This document shows positions 31,814 to 42,638 of a stretch of 64,000 nucleotides of DNA, one piece after another; positions within the stretch are counted from its first letter, which is position 1, and each line of letters opens with the position of its first letter. Both the position numbers and the translations under genes were made by a program. The stretch spans positions 5,398,895 through 5,462,894 of the forward strand of contig RPFO01000104.1 of NCBI GenBank assembly GCA_009746045.1, read 5' to 3'. The DNA comes from Mesostigma viride (taxonomy: Eukaryota > Streptophyta > Mesostigmatophyceae > Mesostigmatales > Mesostigmataceae). The notes under the pieces are model-generated. The model did no database searches, was not told the origin of the DNA, and saw nothing but the letters and a program-made list of their open reading frames with translations.

Positions 31814-32697
31814 CTGTTCGACGGGATATGGAACATTTGGATGAACAATTCAATTAAGTTTGGTGTCGGCTGGAAGATATCTTGTTGGTAGCCCCGCCTT
31901 AATCACGGAAAGGACACAGAGGTTACTAGGTCGACGAAAGTGCGCGCTGACAGCTGATTGCGTGCGTACACTCTGGTCTAGCTCACACTAGGCGATGAGG
32001 TCGACTAATGCATCGAGAGTTGTGCGTTTCATGGTTTCATTTTATTGGAATTAAGTGACCCCCAATCCCCTGCATGGGGGGTCGTGAACATGTACGAAGC
32101 ATGGTTAGCCCGAACGAGTGGTTATCTTGCTGTGGTTTGTGCATTTGGTCACTTGACACAGGTACGTGGTTTGTGGATGTCACCGTGCGTGCAATACCGT
32201 GCGTTGCTTGGCCCAGGTGGATGGCATCAAGGGTGCTTTGCTGTTTCTGGACATCTTGCCCTCCTAGCTGGCTCGGCAACTTGCCATGGTTGACCACCAA
32301 GCGCAATATAATGGTGACCATGCAATAGCCCAACAAGCTGATAGAAAGCCATGCAGGTATTTGGGGCCGGCTTAATTCCCTCCGGCCTGCTAGGCCTGGC
32401 CTAGCTGGCCTCCAGCCCCCGTATTAATTTTATGGTTGTCATGCATGTAACTTTATCAGCCTATAGCTGCATGGTTGAATTAAAGCACATGACAGCTGGA
32501 GGTTGTTGTACGTGGCAAAGAATTAATGGATTTTCAAGTTCGCCATTGCTGCACCTGCGGCGATCCGAAATATACCAATCAGTTATGTTGCAACAATTAT
32601 ACTCCAAGGAGTCCAGATTCAATATGATGACAGCAGATACATTCTCATTCATCTAACAGTACTCTCCTTCATGAATCACAATACTGAAATCCCAAGA

Positions 32698-34146
32698 TCA
32701 CATCCCTTCTACCGAATACGCTCGCGATAGATTCCTCGCCAATGCCTGCCGGACCAGCAACTGCAGCGACCTGCCCACCTCCTCATCCTCACCACCTGCC
32801 ATGCTCCCTAGCACCGCCCGGGAGGACGACCGAGCAGCGGCGCCCCAATTCTTCCCCGTGATACCCTGTGGGGCCATCGCCAGCTCCTCCACGAGGCTGA
32901 TCATCGCTGACGTCGCCTGCGTGCCAAAGACCAAGTACGGCCCCTCCAGCAAGGGCACCGCGTGTGCCAGTATCTCCATCCACAACCGGCGCGGCGCCAG
33001 CCGGCCCACCAGCATCTCCTCCACCGCCAGCCCCGCGTCGCCGTACCGTGCCTGCACGCTCTTGCCCTCAAACATCGCGCCACGGGCAACCGCCGCAGCA
33101 CTAGAAGCCGCGGGCAGACCCGCCGAGCCACCCCCCTGGCCCGTACTACTAGAATTCGCGCCAATACCGGACCTGGCGCCAATACCGGACTGGTTGGTGG
33201 GCTCAAATGTCCCAGTGGCATTGCCAGCACCGCCCTTAGTGTGGAACCGGGCGATTGCGTCCATGTCGCGGCGGAACGCGCAGAACCTCGTGACAAACGC
33301 TAGCAGCGCCGTGTCTGGCGTGAGCAGGCTCAGCACCGTGTGGACCGCCTCCAGCTGGCCCACCATGCCCTCCCTGGCGGCACCATCCTTGCCCGCTGCT
33401 CCCCCTAGCCCCAGTCCCGTGTCACTGGCATCCGCACCTACACCTCCCATCGCTGCGCTTGAAGATCCCATCGCTTTGGCGGTCCCAGCCGCAGTGACGT
33501 GCGGCAGTAGCAAGCTCCCCAGCGTGGCGAGTCGCGCTGAATCCCTGCCCTGTTGCCACCAGGTCGCCGCCCCCGCCAGCTGCCCCGCAGCCCACTTGTG
33601 CGCGGCGACCACGCGGCAGATGGCGCTCGCGCGCGCACGCATCCTCTGGCCACCGGGACCCGGGTCCTCCTTTGCACCTGTGTCACAAAACCGGAGCAAC
33701 TTCTGTGCCAGGCGGTCGTCACCGCATACTGGCAGCCGGCCCAGGACCATGTCGAGCTCCTCGCGACCAAAGGTCGGGCAGTGCTGCAGGTAGGCGGCGC
33801 CAATGTGCCACGTCGACGTGAGGCCGCACATCGAGATCGCATACTCGAGCAGGTAGTATTCGGCCTGGCTTACGCCCCATCGGCCGGGGAGGGGGGATGC
33901 CACGACGCTGGCGGCTGAGGGGGATGCCATGGCCAGAAGATCGGTGATGTGTGCCATGGACCACGAGGAGAGGTTGTCGGAGCACAGGCGGACGACCTCT
34001 TGGGTGTCGGACGTGACGACGGCTTGGAAAAGCTCCTCCCAGAAAGTATCGGTGGGTGTATTGGAGGTGTTGGGGGGCGTTCGGGACGAAGGTGGGGGCT
34101 TGCGGCGCATGCACTCGCGCAGCAGGTGGGAGATGGCGTGGTCGGG
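32698..34146 (-). CDS. NUP85: NUP85 exon 3
   Basis: Acceptor CCGCCACACCCACACCAG, phase 0, starting PDHAISHLLRECMRRK. The frame stays open upstream through the 32-bp array, but that part is intron. It encodes residues 336-817 including the conserved C-terminus. Confidence 0.93.
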   Translation of the reverse strand, partial: PDHAISHLLRECMRRKPPPSSRTPPNTSNTPTDTFWEELFQAVVTSDTQEVVRLCSDNLSSWSMAHITDLLAMASPSAASVVASPLPGRWGVSQAEYYLLEYAISMCGLTSTWHIGAAYLQHCPTFGREELDMVLGRLPVCGDDRLAQKLLRFCDTGAKEDPGPGGQRMRARASAICRVVAAHKWAAGQLAGAATWWQQGRDSARLATLGSLLLPHVTAAGTAKAMGSSSAAMGGVGADASDTGLGLGGAAGKDGAAREGMVGQLEAVHTVLSLLTPDTALLAFVTRFCAFRRDMDAIARFHTKGGAGNATGTFEPTNQSGIGARSGIGANSSSTGQGGGSAGLPAASSAAAVARGAMFEGKSVQARYGDAGLAVEEMLVGRLAPRRLWMEILAHAVPLLEGPYLVFGTQATSAMISLVEELAMAPQGITGKNWGAAARSSSRAVLGSMAGGEDEEVGRSLQLLVRQALARNLSRAYSVEGM

Positions 34147-37100
34147 CTGGTGTGGGTGTGGCGGGGTGTGGGCGAGACCAGGGAGGGCGACGGAAAAGGG
34201 GGGACAGATAAAGGGAGGCCGACGGAAAAGGGGGGACAGACATAGGGAGGCCGACGGAAAAGGGGGGACAGACATAGGGAGGGCGACGGAAAAGGGGGGA
34301 CAGACATAGGGAGCGGGACGGAAAAGGGGGGACAGAGAAAGGGAGGGCGACGGAAAAGGGGGGACAGACCAGGAGAAGCGCGCACAGGGAGGCGGTCGAT
34401 GCCAAGGGGGTCAACGCCAACACGGGCACAAATATACATGTCATTCCGTGGGCAATTTCACATGTCAATTCATGTGTTATTCCTCATGTCACTCTGCGCG
34501 GCATTCGCATATCGGTTTGCGCAGGGTTGGAAACATCATCCCTACGGATATCCTCCTTGGAAACATCATCTCGCCATTGTTTGCATGTACGTGCAAGAGG
34601 CCTGGGCAGGGTGGCATGCAGGGCAGCATAGGTATGTACGAGGTTGGAGAAGTGGTTAAAGAAGAGGAAACACCTGTGGGTGGGTAATGGGTGGGTTGGG
34701 AACAGGGTTGGGGTGGCTGGATGACTTGATGGCCCAGCAATTGGGTGGATGAGTGGATGATAGAATTGAGAGGTTGGGTGGTTGAGTGGTTGAGAGGTTG
34801 GGCGGTTGGGTGGTTGAGCGGTTGAGCAGTTGAGAGGTTGGGTGGTTGAGTGGTTGGGAGGTTGGGCGGTTGAGCGGTTGAGCGGCTGAGAGGTTGGGTG
34901 GTTGAGTGGTTGGGAGGTTGAGAGGTTGGGCGGTTGAGCATCCAGCAGATTCGTGGTTGCATGAATCCTGCCGCTATCCTGGCCACCAAGGCAGGAAAAC
35001 TGGGGACACGGAAACGCTAACCGGATAGAGGCCATGCACACGTGGCAAATGGCAGGTAACAAACACCAGAGCCAACATGGAAGACATCCACCCAGCCCTG
35101 GTACCCATGGAGCTCCATGAAGCACCGAGAGGAAGAAGAAGAAGAAGAAGAAGAAGAAGAAGAAGAAGAAGAAGAAGAAGAAGAAGAAGAAGAAGAAGAA
35201 GAAGAAGAAGAAGAAGAAGAAGAAGAAGAAGAAGAAGAAGAAGAAGAAGAAGAAGAAGAAGAAGAAGAAGAAGAAGAAGAAGAAGAAGAAGAAGAAGAAG
35301 AAGAAGAAGAAGAAGAAGAAGAAGAAGAAGAAGAAGAAGAAGAAGAAGAAGAAGAAGAAGAAGAAGAAGAAGAAGAAGAAGAAGACTTCCTTTCATAATC
35401 CACCTTGTCAATGATCGTTGAAGATGGCAGTCAGGGTACATTACTGTGATTAGGTAAGGTATAAAGGTCGGGTACATGACTAGGCTAGCTTGCAGTCATA
35501 GTGGCCTGCGCTGGTTGTCTCCTTGATTGAGGTATAGTTATCTTTTTGAAATGTATGTCTTCGCGTTAGCAAGCCATCAATTCAATGAAAAAGGCTACAC
35601 ATTTCCATCTCTACTCATATTCATCATCCTGAACGACTCAAAAACGTTGATAAGATAATGGCAGGCTCGAGCTACCATGGTCCGGATTCTCCAGATTTCT
35701 GGCCTGCGCTGATTGTCTCATGGATATGGGTACAGGTCAAGGGGCAGGGCGAAAAGCGATCCTGCTGTGCACAGGGAACCCTCCAGTACAAAATGTGCAG
35801 GGGAGATGCGTGTGCCGAGGAGAACCCACAAAAATGCGCGTGGGGAGAAAACCACTAAAAGGGCATAGTCAAGGCGTCACGCCTGTGGCTCTGTCAACCC
35901 TACGACCTGACAAGAAATGAAAACGCGGCATGACAGAAAATGATCAATGCAGCGAACGCGAACTGCCCTGGGGAAATACGGGGGTAGAAGACAAGGCAGG
36001 CAGCAGCATAAGCATGAACAGGTGAACCCACGTTGTATCCGGGTGCACGTGCAGCAGCATGAACGCACAAAAGAAACAAGCGAAACGACCGACCGACCGA
36101 CCGACCGACCGACCGACCGACCGACCGACCGACCGACCGACCGACCGACCGACCGACCGACCGACCGACCGACCGACCGACCGACCGACCGACCGACCGA
36201 CCGACCGACCGACCGACCGACCGACCGACCGACCGACCGACCGACCGACCGACCGACCGACCGACCAACCAACCAACCAACCAACCAAAAAACAATACAC
36301 GGCGCCAATACTATAACCAGGCTATCAACCCACCTTGGCGTCTGGGTGCACGTGCAGCAGTGTGGCCACCAGCAGCTCCATCCAATCCGACGCGACGTGC
36401 GCCAGTGCATCGCCATCCCCCGCCACCACGCGGGCCAGCTGGCCCACCTCCTCATACAACCTGATGTCCTGGCGGCCGTCACCATCCACGTAGCGCCAGA
36501 AACGCTGCTCCACCGTGTTCAGCAGCGCCTGAAACTGGTTGAGCCAACGGGAGCGGAACGCCGACCGAGCCGCGGCGTCCTTGGGGGAGTGAATCCCCGG
36601 GAAATTCTCCAACAGCACGACCAGCGCCTCGAACAGCTCGCATTGGGCGTCGAGGACCCTCCTGTCCTCCGGCACCAGGCTGGCACGTGACAGGCCTTCC
36701 CGTCGCACGAGGCAGCTCGCAGTCTTGAGGAGGGCGACCGCGTGGTGGAGGGACCCGAGCGCGACAAACGCCCGCAGGCAGGACCAGAATGCTGGCGTCT
36801 GCTCCGGCTCCGGCCCCAGCGAGACTTGGGCGTAACAGTTGGGCAGGCTGGTTGCGAAAGGGTACAGCGCGCCTGAGGTGGAGTTGCGGCGCAGCCACGC
36901 GGACAGCGGCAGCGCGGGCAGCAGGGACCCGTGGGGGTGCACATAGAAGACCTCTAGCAGCTCCCACACGGCACGGGAGACAGCAGTAACAGGGTCTTCA
37001 TCGGCAGCGGTGCCAGCAGGGATGATATCGGATTCGTCCACGCGGCCCATCGCGTAGCTGATGTTCTGGCTGTACTGGCGTACCGCCTCGCTCCTGGGGG

Positions 37101-37621
37101 TGGGGGGGGGGGGGGGAGACGCGGCATGCGGGCGGGGACGAGGGGCGGTACAGACGAAAGGGAGTGGATTAATAAAAATTACTATTAAAATTTACACGAG
37201 GGGCGCGCGTGACAAACACGCACGCTGCGCGGAATCGGTCACGTGGCCTCGTCCAGGCAGGGCCGGGGGGCGAGAAGAAAGCGCCAACTTATAGAACATA
37301 GACTGCCAACTGTAAAGAAAACAGAGCAAAGCAAAAGCAGAGCAAAGGAAAAACAGAGAAAGGGAAACAAGCGTGCCTGTCTTTAGGATCGGACAGGCGC
37401 TCCAGTTCCTTGTGTACGTCGGTGAAGAGCGCCCGTGCATCATGGGCTAATTTACGCTCGTCCATACTTGGGTAATTCCACTGTTTAGTGAAAACTTCGC
37501 TACCGCCACATCCGATTTGTTCCGCGCCCTGCTGGGCAGGTGCGAACGTTTCGCATAGTCGGACGGCATTACTTCCGTTCACCCAAGAAAAATGGACTCG
37601 CCCACCCCTCCACGGTTCCAT
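32698..37621 (-). CDS. NUP85: Nucleoporin Nup85 (whole gene)
   Basis: Join 37621-37377, 37093-36334, 34146-32698: 2454 bp, 817 codons and TGA/TAA-type stop at 32698. Nup85 is a scaffold subunit of the Y (Nup107-160) complex of the nuclear pore, where it binds Seh1. Matches to the family along the whole length: N-terminal blade VHFSWVNGSNAVRLCETF; LALE-type helices WELLEVFYVHPHGSLLPAL, FWSCLRAFVALGSL, LLVATLLHVHPDAK; then MAHITDLLAM, ISMCGLTSTWHIGAAYLQHC, ELDMVLGRLP, RASAICRVVAAHKWAAGQLA; C-terminus LARNLSRAYSVEGM. It is longer than human Nup85 (656) because of Gly/Ala-rich inserts near residues 510-680. Start: ATG with A at -3 and G at +4. Intron 2 (2.2 kb) is almost all tandem arrays. Intron 1 probably uses a GC donor. 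Confidence 0.92.
34180..34372. repeat. 32-bp minisatellite, about 6 copies
   Basis: Unit GGGAGGCCGACGGAAAAGG plus GGGGACAGACATA. On the NUP85 sense strand each unit carries CCCCCCTTTTCC, so the array forms a repeated polypyrimidine tract ending about 35 bp upstream of the exon 3 acceptor. Confidence 0.95.
34750..34945. repeat. GGTTGAG/GGTTGGG 8-bp repeat
   Basis: Degenerate tandem units of GGTTGAGN and GGTTGGGN, in NUP85 intron 2. Confidence 0.92.
35129..35384. repeat. (GAA)n array, about 84 copies
   Basis: A pure GAA/AAG triplet run in NUP85 intron 2; the transcript carries the CUU strand. Purine-only DNA of this length can form triplexes. Glu-, Arg- or Leu-only frames here are artefacts. 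Confidence 0.98.
35502..35526 (-). repeat. Head of the short dispersed repeat
   Basis: Reverse copy of ATCAAGGAGACAACCAGCGC only; the rest of the element is absent. Confidence 0.6.
35622..35720 (-). repeat. Short dispersed repeat, near-complete copy
   Basis: Reverse complement shows GAGACAATCAGCGCAGGCC, CCGGACCATGGTAGCTCGAG, GCCATTATCTTATC, then GAGTCGTTCAGGATGATG, in the same order as the full copy at 41161-41290. It lies in NUP85 intron 2. Confidence 0.8.
36089..36285. repeat. (CCGA)n array then (CCAA)5
   Basis: About 44 CCGA units ending in five CCAA units, in NUP85 intron 2 close to the exon 2 donor. Confidence 0.97.
36334..37093 (-). CDS. NUP85: NUP85 exon 2
   Basis: Acceptor after a C-rich tract (CCCCCCACCCCCAG), donor AAG|GTGGGT in phase 0. 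It encodes residues 82-335, the first half of the alpha-helical stack. Confidence 0.92.
37377..37621 (-). CDS. NUP85: NUP85 exon 1
   Basis: ATG at 37621 starts MEPWRGGRVHFSWVNGSN, the Seh1-blade region. Best donor is ACAG|GCACGC (GC type, phase 2), giving KDR|SEAVRQYSQN as in the family. An alternative weak GT donor at CCT|GTCCGA has the same phase. Confidence 0.85.
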
Positions 37622-38377
37622 ACTCAACCACGTGTGAATCCAAAGTGGATATCTATGTGCAGAAGTTCCCGGCTGCCCTAGCTATTAAACACCTGGTCTA
37701 GTGGCGTCCGACGTTTGGAAGCCCCCATTCAAATCGACACAGGCCCGTAGAAAATTCCGATGGCAAGCTGCGTTGCCCAACCTGGTTTTGTACGTAGCCC
37801 CTATGCATTCTCCAAAATCGCGCGCTCGGGCAACCATCCACGCCTGCTACTGTGGTCCTGTTGTCTTGCAACAGGGGTGAAGGTCAACCTAATCCTAAAG
37901 TGTGCGGTGAATGAAAGGGTGCTGTCTTCAAAATATTATTGTATTCGAGAAAAAAAAATTGAGGCACAATGGATGCCACATTCGACGCTAAGTCCGAGGC
38001 GAATTCCCACCATTGCGCACTGCTCAGTGCTCACCCACGAGTGCTCAGATTCCACGGATCGAACTTTTGGCGCTTGCTACTGCTGCCCTCCGAGAACATC
38101 GGGAAAAATAATGCGGAAGCAGGAATAGGTACCTAAACTGGCGGCGTTCACCGCGCCGGGATGCCCCTTGCCCAGTTGCCCTGGAACCGCATGCCTTCCG
38201 CGGAAGTCCGCATGCAACACAGCATGTACGCTGCTCATACAGGGCGCGCCGCGCTGCCTCCTGTACACGACGCCATGGTGCCGCCGCCCATATCTTCCTG
38301 CCATCTTCCCGGTATTGGCCTCTTTCTCCCGGCCTTTGCACCTGCCCTCCAGGCTTTCCCAGCACTTACCGGTCAGG
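37622..38377. promoter_or_regulatory. Divergent promoter region of NUP85 and RPS21
   Basis: The two start codons point away from each other across 756 bp. No clear TATA box was found for either gene, and no array or LINE piece lies in it, unlike nearly every intron around it. A bidirectional promoter is inferred from layout only. Confidence 0.45.
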
Positions 38378-38427
38378 ATGATTAACGAAGAGGGAGAGAA
38401 CGTCGATCTGTACATTCCCAGGAAGTG
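38378..38427 (+). CDS. RPS21: RPS21 exon 1
   Basis: ATG to AAGTG|GTACGA, phase 2; encodes [16 protein letters not shown] and two bases of Cys. Confidence 0.9.
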
Positions 38428-40056
38428 GTACGATTTCTTGCGTTTAGTTCGTTTGAAATTTTTGGAATGCGTTGATGGGGCCATGCTACTGGGCGTCGAG
38501 TGTAATGAGTTAGGGCGATTAGACGACAAGAAGAAGTTTGGCTAGCCATAGCCACTACGGCGCTGGGTAACAAAGCGCTGGGTAAACACTATGCAGCTGG
38601 AATTAACAGTGGCGGTTATGGCGGCGAATCTGCGTGTGGGTTGCGTAATATCCGTCTTTTGCCCGCAGCTCGGCCACGAACCGCCTCATCTCTTCTGATG
38701 ACCATGCGGCCGTCCAGATTAACATTGGACATTTGGATGAGAACGGCGTCTACACTGGCCAGTTCACGACCTTCGCGTTCACTGGGGCTGTGCGTGCTCA
38801 GGTCAGGGAAAAGACCAGTCGTCTTATTCACGTACTCTGGAATCGATTGTGCTCTCTGTCGTTACGTTATGTTATTCGTGGCCCCCATGGACACCACTTT
38901 GGGTTTTCATGCTTCCTCGACCGGGATGGTAAAGATTTTGGGGAGATGCTTAGATAGGTTTGCAAGGTCGTTGGATGTCTTTAGTGAGAGCCAGCCACCA
39001 TAGTTTGCCTCAGCGTATACTATAGGGTTTACGCGTATACTTGGTAGGTCTCTATTGGCATTCAAGATTGCAAGTAATGGGCAATGCACTCCCAGTTACG
39101 TTTCCTCAAATCTTAGACTTTCAGAGCTAGTTTAGAGGCCAGGTTATTGGTTACATAATACATTGGAGTATACCATGCTCTCCTGTGTCATCCTGCAGAG
39201 CTTATAGGCATGTCATAGTTGCGGAAGGAGTCTTATCAGCATCAATTGGAGCTCTAGCAAGCTGTCTTGGCTTGGCAAGAGTTTGTCCATGGTTGAATGC
39301 ATAGGCACATTACCACAGAATTATGTGGTCAGTCTTTTTTTTTTTTTTTGCAAACTGGCCTTTTCGTTGTCCTGTTCTCAGCTTACGACATGATGTTATG
39401 TGGGCTAGGTACATGCAGTTCTTAGCGCAGGCATGTTGTGTCTGTCATTGTCTTGTTTCTGATAAGAAATCCCTCATGCCCCACACCACCCGCTTCAGCC
39501 CATGGGCCTGTCCTCTGTTGCCGCCAGACATTTTCAAGACCGCAGCTTTTTGCTGTCTCTTCGTCTGTTACCGCGGGTGTGACTCTTTCTCTCACTGTGA
39601 AGAAGGTTATCGATCCACGTGCTCTTTCCCAGCAGCACCGCTGCTTTGTTTTGCCGGCATGCGTGTGTCAAGGGCTCCATTGAGGGCTCTCAATGCTCTG
39701 CTTGTATGTTTGCTTCTATGTCGGCTGTTGTTGTATGTGTTTCTGATCAGAAGCTACCATGGTCTGGATTCTCCCGAAAACTGGCCTGCGCTGGTTGTCT
39801 CATTGATACTATAATCCGTGGCTGCAATTATGAATAATGGATGTAGCCGGTGTGGACAGGAGCATCTTTTAATGAAAAATTGGTGAAAGATGGTAGTGAT
39901 AATGCGAACATAAACTCGCTGGGGGTGTCATGGGCTCACTTTGACGTGGCTTGTCTTTCCTTTCATCATCCGTTGTTGTTTCTATGCTGACAGGGTGATG
40001 CGGACTCGTCCCTGGACCGCCTGTGGACTGCCAAGCGGACCGAGGCCGGCCAGTAA
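38378..40056 (+). CDS. RPS21: 40S ribosomal protein S21e (whole gene)
   Basis: Join 38378-38427, 38669-38801, 39994-40056: 246 bp, 81 codons and TAA. The protein starts [17 protein letters not shown] and continues [20 protein letters not shown], then [17 protein letters not shown]. This is the whole eS21 fold; human RPS21 is 83 residues and starts with the same D-L-Y-(V/I)-P-R-K-C pattern. eS21 sits on the small subunit near uS2 and takes part in late 18S rRNA maturation. Phases are 2 then 0. ATG context has A at -3. Intron 2 (1.2 kb) carries one short dispersed repeat. The C-terminal tail ([14 protein letters not shown]) is less conserved. Confidence 0.93.
38669..38801 (+). CDS. RPS21: RPS21 exon 2
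   Basis: Acceptor CGTCTTTTGCCCGCAG; the first base completes Cys 17. Donor CAG|GTCAGG in phase 0. It encodes the conserved core of eS21. Confidence 0.93.
39747..39808 (-). repeat. Short dispersed repeat, head portion
   Basis: Reverse copy of TCAATGAGACAACCAGCGC through CCAGACCATGGTAGCTTC, in RPS21 intron 2. The tail half is missing. Confidence 0.7.
39994..40056 (+). CDS. RPS21: RPS21 exon 3
   Basis: Acceptor TTGTTTCTATGCTGACAG, 20 codons [20 protein letters not shown] and TAA. It matches the G-(D/E)-x-D-(D/S)-S-L-x-R-L tail of eS21. Confidence 0.88.
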   Translation, partial: GDADSSLDRLWTAKRTEAGQ

Positions 40057-40649
40057 AGCGCAGGCTCCTTGGGTACCCCATCAACATGAACCCCTTTGTC
40101 CCTGACTTGGAGGTCCGGTGACGCCAACGTGTCACCGCGCCTGTCCAGAGCAGCAGACTGTGCGCGCGTGTGTAGTACATCTGTGCTTCTAGAGGCCTTT
40201 CTAAGGGCCCCCTTACCATTGAAGGACAGGGCAGCTCTGAGCCTGCCGACAAAATGTTTATGCTATTTTTTATTGACCAGGTTTCCCCTGTATGCACCAT
40301 CACAAACTAAGTGCAATGGCTAGGATAGCTGGCTTCACTGGTTTCTAATTATCAATAAATTTTGAGCTTCTAAATCAAACTACACCGTGTTTAAAATTTT
40401 TCTTATGAGACAACTGTCAAGGAGACACAACTATGAAGTGAGACAACTATGCCTGGACGCATGGCGATCCAACGCCGTGGAAGGACTAGGGTAGTTGTCT
40501 GAGAGGAAAGACGCGAAAGCGCCGCGGGAGCCGCGTGGCTATCTCTAGGAAGACCTGCATGTAGGGAGACAGAGGGTAACAAGAAAGGTTGATAGGGAAA
40601 ACACACACGTGTACACCAACAACAACAAAAACAACCAAAACTACACGAG
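40057..40649. other. RPS21 3' flank
   Basis: No gene was found. 40406-40460 contains degenerate repeats of TGAGACAACT/GGAGACACAACTATG, related to the head of the short dispersed repeat. Confidence 0.4.
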
Positions 40650-42075
40650 CAAGGTGTCCTACAAATGCTATCCTACGCTGCGTAATCTTGTCCGAAATGC
40701 GAGGGATACCCTGATACAAAGACTCTAATGACCTATGCTTGGAAAACCCTACGTTCAGGACCTGTCGGAGCATCCTGTAAACCGTGCCGTCTAGCTTAGC
40801 TGCCAGTGTGGGTGTGATTGTCCACGCCTCGGCGCCATACGTGAGCACCGTGAGGACGAGGACCTTGAAGAGCATGCGCTTGCGGTGCTCGCCCAGGCCC
40901 TTCGAGCGCCAGTAGGTGTTGAGCGAACGGAGCCTGGCCCAGGCCAGGCCGATGCGGATGTCCACATCGTCTGCGGTGTCAGGGAGCATACTCCCCAACA
41001 GTTTGAAGCGAACGCGGAACGGGACCTCCGTCCCGTCGAGCAGGCGCGGCAGCGGTGGGCTACTGGAGGCCCCAATCACCATCGCCTCAGTTTTGACACT
41101 AATCTCCAACCCCACCGCCCTTGCCTCCAGGCCCAGACAGTCCAGCCAGGTCTGAATGTCAAGGAGACAACCAGCGCAGGCCAGAAATCGGGAGAATCCG
41201 GACCATGGTAGCTAGCTCGAGCCTGCCGTTATCTTGTCCGCGTGTTCGAGTCGTTCAGGATGATGAAGATGAATGGTGAGGGAATGGTGATGAATGTCGG
41301 CTCGGGGCGCGCGATGAGGGTGGTGTCGTCCGCATAAATCAGGTCTGACAGGCGGTAGCCAGTGCCGACCCCGCCGTGCTCTTTCTCGTTAAGGATGTCC
41401 AAGCCTGGCTCGAACCAGTAAAGCGCGCACGTGCCCGGCACATGACGTGATCCACGACAATAATGAACAGGTATGGGGACAGGACACAACCTTGCCACAC
41501 CCCGTGGTGATGGGGGAATGGTGGGGTGGTGCCTTCCGCAGTCCGCACTACTGCCTGTTCACGAGCCCTCATATACAGTCCACGAATGGCAGCAATAAAC
41601 GCTGGTGGCACCCGATCCAGAGGTAGGATGGCCCAAAGAGCCTCCCAGAGGACCGTGTCAAAGGCCTTGATATAGTCAACAAAAATGAAGACCAGCGGCA
41701 AACTGTCAGGGCAAAGGCGGCGCACCTCCTCCATCAACCGGCGCACGACAAACACATGCATGTTACGACCACGACGGAAACCCATCTGAGACTCACTCAG
41801 GTGTGGGTCTAGCGCGGCGCGGAGCCTGTGCAGCATCATGCACATGAAGACCTTAATGCGCGGCGCTCTGGACGCAGACACCCCGGTAGTTACCGGGGTC
41901 AGCAGCAGAGCCCTTCTTGTACAGCATGACGCGGATGGCTGTCTGCCACTCAGCAGGCGGAGGCTCGTCAGACTTGGAGGTGGAGGCTCGTCGCCGAGAC
42001 GTGGGTATCCTCACCAACGCCCTCGAGAAGAAGCTGTCACCAACGCGTTGAGATTCATTTTCAGTGTAGGATGAT
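40650..42075 (-). pseudogene. LINE reverse transcriptase fragment, broken
   Basis: On the minus strand the ORF2 segment starts at about 42075 (5' truncated). In order it shows WQTAIRVMLYKKGSAADPGNYRG, then after a frameshift near 41870 PHLSESQMGFRRGRNM, motif A FVDYIKAFDTVLW, motif B GVWQGCVLSPYLFIIVVDHV, motif C YADDTTLIA (41340-41310), and then EISVKTEAMVIGA, LTYGAEAWTITPTLAAKLDG, ISDKITQRRIAFVGHLAR. The catalytic Asp residues are present, but frameshifts and a 130-bp insertion (41161-41290) disrupt it. The family is the same as the open ORF2 at 61685-64000. Confidence 0.88.
41161..41290 (+). mobile_element. Short non-autonomous element inserted in the LINE, 8-bp target duplication
   Basis: Flanked on both sides by TGAATGTC (41153-41160 and 41291-41298). 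Removing the insert and one copy joins LINE coding sequence reading ADIQTWLDCLGLEARAV. Parts in order: AAGGAGACAACCAGCGCAGG, CCATGGTAGCTAGCTCGAGC (loosely box A-like), GTTCGAGTCG (box B-like), CAGGATGATGAAGATGAATG tail. No terminal inverted repeats. A tRNA-derived SINE fits best. An 8-bp duplication is also hAT-like. Confidence 0.75.
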
Positions 42076-42638
42076 ATGAAGTGCACATTGGTAGAGAAGA
42101 TTTGTATTTGGGCTTGCCACTTATACCAAGTCTAAATCAACCAGCGCAGATCACTAGCACTGTTAAACAGTCTAGATTACAAAGTTCTCGTCAGGCACTT
42201 GGCTCGCACCAACCAGCTAGACACGACGCGGGGCCCAACCGCAGGGCAGCGAAGCGCACAGCCAAGTAGGCACCTCCTTACGTGGGACGGACCCAGCGAT
42301 CTGACACGCCAGGCTGCCCGCACGTTTAGCCGGAAGCATCTAGAGACTAGAAGAGGACATGAGGGGCTCAGGCCTCTTCCTGATATGGATAAAGATGCAG
42401 AGCAAGGCCATCCGGGCCCAGGTGGTAGAGGACAACGATCCCCCCCCTGTGGGTAAGAGGCATGTCACCCATCTTGGGAAGAACGCCCGGCGTGACCGCT
42501 AGAACTAGGCACTACCTGCTGTGTGGCATGTCCCTCGGTTTGTTAGTTTAGGCATTAGATAGATACAATAGACCGCTTCGATTCTTTGTCCATCCACCAA
42601 TCCATCCATTCACCCACACACCCACCCACCCACCCACC

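Noticed and set aside
32251..32350. Possible exon after CCCTCCTAG reading LARQLAMVDHQAQYNGD
   Set aside because: Weak acceptor, and an earlier terminal exon with a better acceptor ends the gene; kept only as an alternative.
32801..33793. 330-codon plus-strand frame
   Set aside because: Antisense shadow of NUP85 exon 3, which has clear family matches.
34147..34275. N-terminal extension of the NUP85 exon 3 frame (Ser/Pro/Leu/Phe-rich)
   Set aside because: It is the translated 32-bp minisatellite upstream of a good acceptor; joining exon 2 at 34146 gives the family sequence.
35077..35421. Poly-Glu, poly-Arg, poly-Leu and poly-Ser frames
   Set aside because: Translations of the GAA array.
41161..41290. 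Helitron end
   Set aside because: The family often starts with TC after A, as Helitrons do, but the full copy makes an 8-bp target duplication and has no CTRR end with hairpin.
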